Made by a program: the position numbers and the translations under genes. Below the pieces are notes generated by a model. The model saw only the letters and a list, made by a program, of their open reading frames with translations. It did not search any database and was not told where the DNA came from. From an uncultured Bacteroidia bacterium (GTDB lineage Bacteria; Bacteroidota; Bacteroidia; Bacteroidales; UBA932): 64,000 bases of DNA. The stretch spans positions 17,882-81,881 of the forward strand of contig CACWLD010000004.1 of assembly GCA_902761655.1 (NCBI GenBank), written 5' to 3'. This document shows positions 60,729 to 64,000 of the stretch, one piece after another; within the stretch, counting starts at the first letter, position 1; the number at the start of each line of letters is the position of its first letter.

Positions 60729-62969
60729 ATGAAACGATTATCTATTCTGATTTGTTTCCTTGCGCTGGCAGGATGCCGGCCCGGAGCAGTAACCATTGAC
60801 ACCCCTCAGGGCACCCTGTGCCTGGAACCTGTTGCCGCGGATGCCATCCGCGTCAGACTGACTCCGGAAGGAGCCCCTGATCTTGGGGAATTGATTTTTG
60901 TACAGAAAACCAAGACACCTAAATATAAGGTGGAGAAGAACGGCGCTGACATCACAGTGCGTACCGCACGGATGGCCGCGCAGTGGAGCGACGCCTCGCA
61001 GACGCTCACCTTCCTTGACGCGGAAGGCCGCGTGCTGCTCCAGGAGCTGCCCGGCGGCCGCACCGTCAAGGCCGTTGACGTGGACGGCTCTCCGGCATAT
61101 GCCGTAAGCCAGGCCTTCGACTCACCTAAAGGTGAGCACCTTTACGGCACCGGCCAGTTCCAGGACGGTTACCTGGATGTCCGCGGCCTTACAAGGCGCC
61201 TGACCCAGGTTAACACCCAGATATCCCTGCCAATGATCATCTCCAGCCGTGGCTGGGGTCTTCTCTGGCACAATTACGGCCTCACGGACTTCAATCCCGC
61301 TGACCACAGCATAAAGCTTACGGAAACGCAGGCTGACGGCGGCTCCGTGACCGTGAACGCCACGGGCACCGCCGGCAACCGCCGCGAGTTCCGCGCCTTC
61401 AGGACCTTCACCGGAGAGATTGAAATCCCTTCAGAAGGAGAATATGCACTCCTGCTTGACGTTGGCCGCGATATGGCCCGCCGACAGTACCTTGCAGTGG
61501 ACGGAGAGCCCATCATAGACATCTCCAACACCTGGCTTCCGCCAACCGCTGCGGTAAAGGCGCAGCTTTCCCCCGGAAAGCACACGCTTGAGGTGCAGGG
61601 GACCTTTGGCGATGCGCCTATAGTATTCTGGCGTGCCGTTGAAGAGAGCACAACCTTCTCCTCCCCAGTGGCAGAGGGTCTCGATTATACCGTATTCGCC
61701 GGAAATGCCGATGCTGTAATGCACAGTTTCCGCACCCTCTCCGGCCACGTTCCCGCAATGCCGGACTGGATTTTCCGCTATATCCACTGCCGCGAGCGCT
61801 ATGACACCCAGGAACAGCTCCTGGCCGCCGCCCGCAGGTTCAACCAGGAGAAGATTCCCGTTGGAACCATTGTACAGGACTGGCAGTGGTGGGGCAAATA
61901 CGGCTGGAACGCAATGCAGTTTGACGAAGGCAAATACCCTGATCCAAAGGCAATGGTGGACGAACTCCACTCTATGGACCAGCACCTTATGCTTTCAGTA
62001 TGGTCCCGCATAGGACGTGACTCAGAGCTTGGAAAGGAAGTTGAGGCCCGCGGCTACTACATTGCCGGAACCGAGTGGGTAGACTTCTTCCAGCCCGACG
62101 CCGCAAACTTCTACTGGGAGAATTTCAGCAGCAAGCTGGTTCCAGTTGGAATAGACGCCTGGTGGCAGGACGCCACCGAGCCTGAGAATGACGACCTCAA
62201 AGGCCGCCGCATAGGCCCGGACCAGATCCCCGGCGAATTCTATCGCAACGTATATCCTCTCAAGGTTGTCCAGACCGTATATGAGGGCCTGCGCCGCGAC
62301 CAGCCGGGCAAGCTGCCGGTAATCCTTACCCGCAGCTCTTTCCCCGGAATCCAGCGCTATGGCGCCGTCACCTGGAGCGGTGACGTTGGCAACGACTGGG
62401 ATACCCTGCGCCGTCAGATCATAGGAGGCCTTGGCCAGATGGCCGCCGGCCTTCCTTGGTGGACCTACGATGCAGGCGGATTCTTCCGTCCCGGCAACCA
62501 GTATTCAGATCCTGAGTACCAGGAAAGGATGATCCGCTGGATCCAGACCGCCGTTTACCTTCCGTTTATGCGCGTTCACGGCTATCAGAGCCGTACCGAG
62601 CCTTGGGAGTACAGTGAGGAGACTGAGCGCCTCTTCCTTGCCGCCATCGCTCAGCGCGAGGCCCTTCTCCCTTATGTCCTGGAGAATGCCCAAAAGGTAT
62701 GGAAGGATGACTATACGCTTATGAGACCGCTTGTATTCGACTTCCCTCAGGACGAGCAGGCCCTGAAGCAGGAGTGCGAATTTATGTTCGGACCTGACTT
62801 CCTGGTATGCCCTGTTCTTGCCGGTGGCGTTTCATCCTGGAGGGTTTACCTTCCGGAGAATGCAGCAGGATGGGAGGATGTACGCAATGGCACCCGCTAT
62901 GACGGCGGACAGTACCGTGACGTGCCGGTTGACCTGGAGGCCATCCCGGTATTCAAGCGTCTGAAATAA
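60729..62969 (+). CDS. GH31 alpha-glycosidase lipoprotein with PA14-like insert
   Basis: A 746-residue lipoprotein (LALAGC, Cys 16). A PA14-like module is inserted in the N-terminal region at about residues 215-315. The GH31 barrel carries the nucleophile Asp 481 in WWQDATEPEND, preceded by GTIVQDWQWWGKYGWN, and the SFPGIQRYGAVTWSGDV segment. Family alternatives are alpha-xylosidase and alpha-glucosidase. The PA14 insert and Bacteroidetes setting favour alpha-xylosidase on xyloglucan fragments, but this is not proven. The ATG at 60729 starts the lipoprotein signal. Confidence 0.9.
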   Translation: MKRLSILICFLALAGCRPGAVTIDTPQGTLCLEPVAADAIRVRLTPEGAPDLGELIFVQKTKTPKYKVEKNGADITVRTARMAAQWSDASQTLTFLDAEGRVLLQELPGGRTVKAVDVDGSPAYAVSQAFDSPKGEHLYGTGQFQDGYLDVRGLTRRLTQVNTQISLPMIISSRGWGLLWHNYGLTDFNPADHSIKLTETQADGGSVTVNATGTAGNRREFRAFRTFTGEIEIPSEGEYALLLDVGRDMARRQYLAVDGEPIIDISNTWLPPTAAVKAQLSPGKHTLEVQGTFGDAPIVFWRAVEESTTFSSPVAEGLDYTVFAGNADAVMHSFRTLSGHVPAMPDWIFRYIHCRERYDTQEQLLAAARRFNQEKIPVGTIVQDWQWWGKYGWNAMQFDEGKYPDPKAMVDELHSMDQHLMLSVWSRIGRDSELGKEVEARGYYIAGTEWVDFFQPDAANFYWENFSSKLVPVGIDAWWQDATEPENDDLKGRRIGPDQIPGEFYRNVYPLKVVQTVYEGLRRDQPGKLPVILTRSSFPGIQRYGAVTWSGDVGNDWDTLRRQIIGGLGQMAAGLPWWTYDAGGFFRPGNQYSDPEYQERMIRWIQTAVYLPFMRVHGYQSRTEPWEYSEETERLFLAAIAQREALLPYVLENAQKVWKDDYTLMRPLVFDFPQDEQALKQECEFMFGPDFLVCPVLAGGVSSWRVYLPENAAGWEDVRNGTRYDGGQYRDVPVDLEAIPVFKRLK

Positions 62970-64000
62970 TTAAGATTCAAGCTTCTTGCAAGTCTCCAGC
63001 AGATAAGTCTTGAGCTTCTGCCCGTTGAGCGGCAGGCCAAGCTTGTTACGGATAATATTGTTGTTGGTGTTGCTTGAAGCACGGCTGAAATGGGGCTCTA
63101 TATCTTTGGAATAGAGTCCCATTAAAAATAGGCAGCAGTAGCCAACCTCCCACTGTGTGAGGTTGTGTTCCTTGAGGAAGGCTATGAACTTGGGATGGCT
63201 GGCGGAGAACACCCTTGCGGTTGACAGGAGGAATTCGTCCCTGTTGCTCAAAAGTTCCTGTATGCTCTGGTCGGCGGCCTTGGAATCTACCGGATTGGAA
63301 GTAATATGTCCCAGCAGGACCTTGTCCAGCACGGCAAGGCGCTCGCCAACTATCTTGCGTGTCTCCTCATTCATCATTTCGGATTCACGGTGAGCGGCCT
63401 CAAGGGCGTCGCGCTCCCTTTGGAGATCGTCTGATTTCTGTTTGAGACTGCTAAAGCTCAACTGTATCCTTTCCAGGGCTTTCCTTCCATAATGTATTAT
63501 GCCCCATCCCAGCATCAACAGGATCCTGTAGCGCTCCTCCATAAAACGGGTGTCGAAATTAAGGACCTTCTTCAATTGTTTGTCACCTGCCTCCTTGCCC
63601 TTCTTGTGCATTTCTACGGCTTTCTGGAAATCTCCTTCGTTCTCGTAAATCTGTGACAGGCGCAAGTAGTAATCCACATTGAGGTCATCGGGATGATAGG
63701 ACGCGTAGTATCCCAGGACAAGGAGAGCTGAATCAACCTTGCCGCTGGCTGCGTATGCGTCCGATATGGCTAGCCAAGGCCTCATCCCGCTGTTAGGGAT
63801 TTCTGTGAAGCAGGAGTCTTTCAGCGCTTGGAGGTTTGCAGTGTCCTTGACGGCCGCCGCAATGTCAATCCTGCTCTTCAGATACTGGGATCTGACGGCA
63901 AGCCCAAGGCTGTCCCAGTAGGGGACAAGGTCATCCAAGGCCTGACCGGCGGAGGGGATGTCTCCCAGATTTACATAGTCATCGGCCAGGGAGGCCTGGG
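62970..64000 (-). CDS. DUF6377-like TPR membrane regulator, 5' end outside window
   Basis: The visible part has TPR-like repeats (about the first 150 residues), a hydrophobic segment (YRILLMLGWGIIHYG, short for a membrane helix), a coiled coil (SLKQKSDDLQRERDALEAAHRE) and a C-terminal helical domain ending LGLPLNGQKLKTYLLETCKKLES that looks DNA-binding. The reading frame stays open to base 64000 (in-frame codons for LADDYVNLGDIPSAGQALDD), so the true start is beyond the edge. It converges with GH31 with no gap. Probably a regulator of envelope or carbohydrate functions. Confidence 0.75.
   Translation of the reverse strand, partial: QASLADDYVNLGDIPSAGQALDDLVPYWDSLGLAVRSQYLKSRIDIAAAVKDTANLQALKDSCFTEIPNSGMRPWLAISDAYAASGKVDSALLVLGYYASYHPDDLNVDYYLRLSQIYENEGDFQKAVEMHKKGKEAGDKQLKKVLNFDTRFMEERYRILLMLGWGIIHYGRKALERIQLSFSSLKQKSDDLQRERDALEAAHRESEMMNEETRKIVGERLAVLDKVLLGHITSNPVDSKAADQSIQELLSNRDEFLLSTARVFSASHPKFIAFLKEHNLTQWEVGYCCLFLMGLYSKDIEPHFSRASSNTNNNIIRNKLGLPLNGQKLKTYLLETCKKLES

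Overview
The window is a 64-kb piece of a Bacteroidales-type chromosome of about half GC. The evidence is lineage-typical gene families (an ExbB/TM-protein/ExbD/ExbD operon, a Porin_10 barrel, an AmgK-RapZ fusion, DUF4252/ECF-sigma cassette, a DUF6377-like regulator), almost no Shine-Dalgarno sequences, and a repeated promoter form TTG-N19/21-TAnnTTTG. The best examples of that promoter lie before tRNA-fMet, fic and a GH31 gene. The many secreted carbohydrate-active enzymes suggest a plant-fibre-degrading gut or rumen organism. Species and genus cannot be named from this sequence alone. No SusC/SusD pair, integrase, transposase or CRISPR array is present.

Layout. 0-2.4 kb: exbB-exbD-exbD energy-transduction operon. 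2.5-9.7 kb: housekeeping genes (asparaginase, TatD, DprA, QueA, NUDIX, RsmF-like methyltransferase). 9.7-12.2 kb: a leucine-rich-repeat protein with a thioredoxin-like tail, and a bile-acid-symporter-family transporter. 12.3-18.1 kb: M13 peptidase, LolC/E-like permease, outer-membrane porin. 18.1-23.8 kb: predicted cell-wall sugar recycling genes (MurU-like, AmgK-RapZ fusion), CPBP protease, sugar nucleotidyltransferase, FtsB/DivIC, an atypical FolP, Tmk. 23.8-31.1 kb: DoxX-like protein, VKOR-thioredoxin fusion, a large GH54 arabinofuranosidase, SppA. 31.2-32.7 kb: HisS, initiator tRNA, and a 52-nt perfect palindrome. 32.7-36.6 kb: accessory island with hairpin-rich DNA, two AT-rich secreted orphans, a Fic protein behind iterated 12-bp repeats, small membrane proteins and a LytTR regulator. 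36.6-46.2 kb: CE1-type esterase, M28 peptidase, nitroreductase lipoprotein, tricorn-like protease, GH9 glucanase. 46.3-57.1 kb: a run of same-strand genes made of Xaa-Pro aminopeptidase (broken), a trans-4-hydroxyproline dehydratase (HypD), its activase, a GH127/GH146-type beta-L-arabinofuranosidase, an AgcS amino-acid symporter and GH3. 57.1-59.0 kb: DUF4252/sigma/TM/DUF4252 cassette. 59.0-64 kb: GH43, a candidate small RNA, GH31, and a truncated DUF6377-like regulator.

Three signals stand out. First, the 46-57 kb run could work as a pathway that strips arabinose from hydroxyproline-rich plant glycoproteins, imports amino acids and reduces hydroxyproline toward proline. Second, the fic promoter carries five 12-bp repeats, one of them exactly between its -33 and -7 elements, which looks like autoregulation. 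Third, the tetranucleotide CATG is almost absent from 2.4 to 64 kb (six copies found by eye against roughly 240 expected) but present at the random level (ten copies) in the exb operon. That points to strong sequence avoidance in the host and a different recent history for the exb operon.
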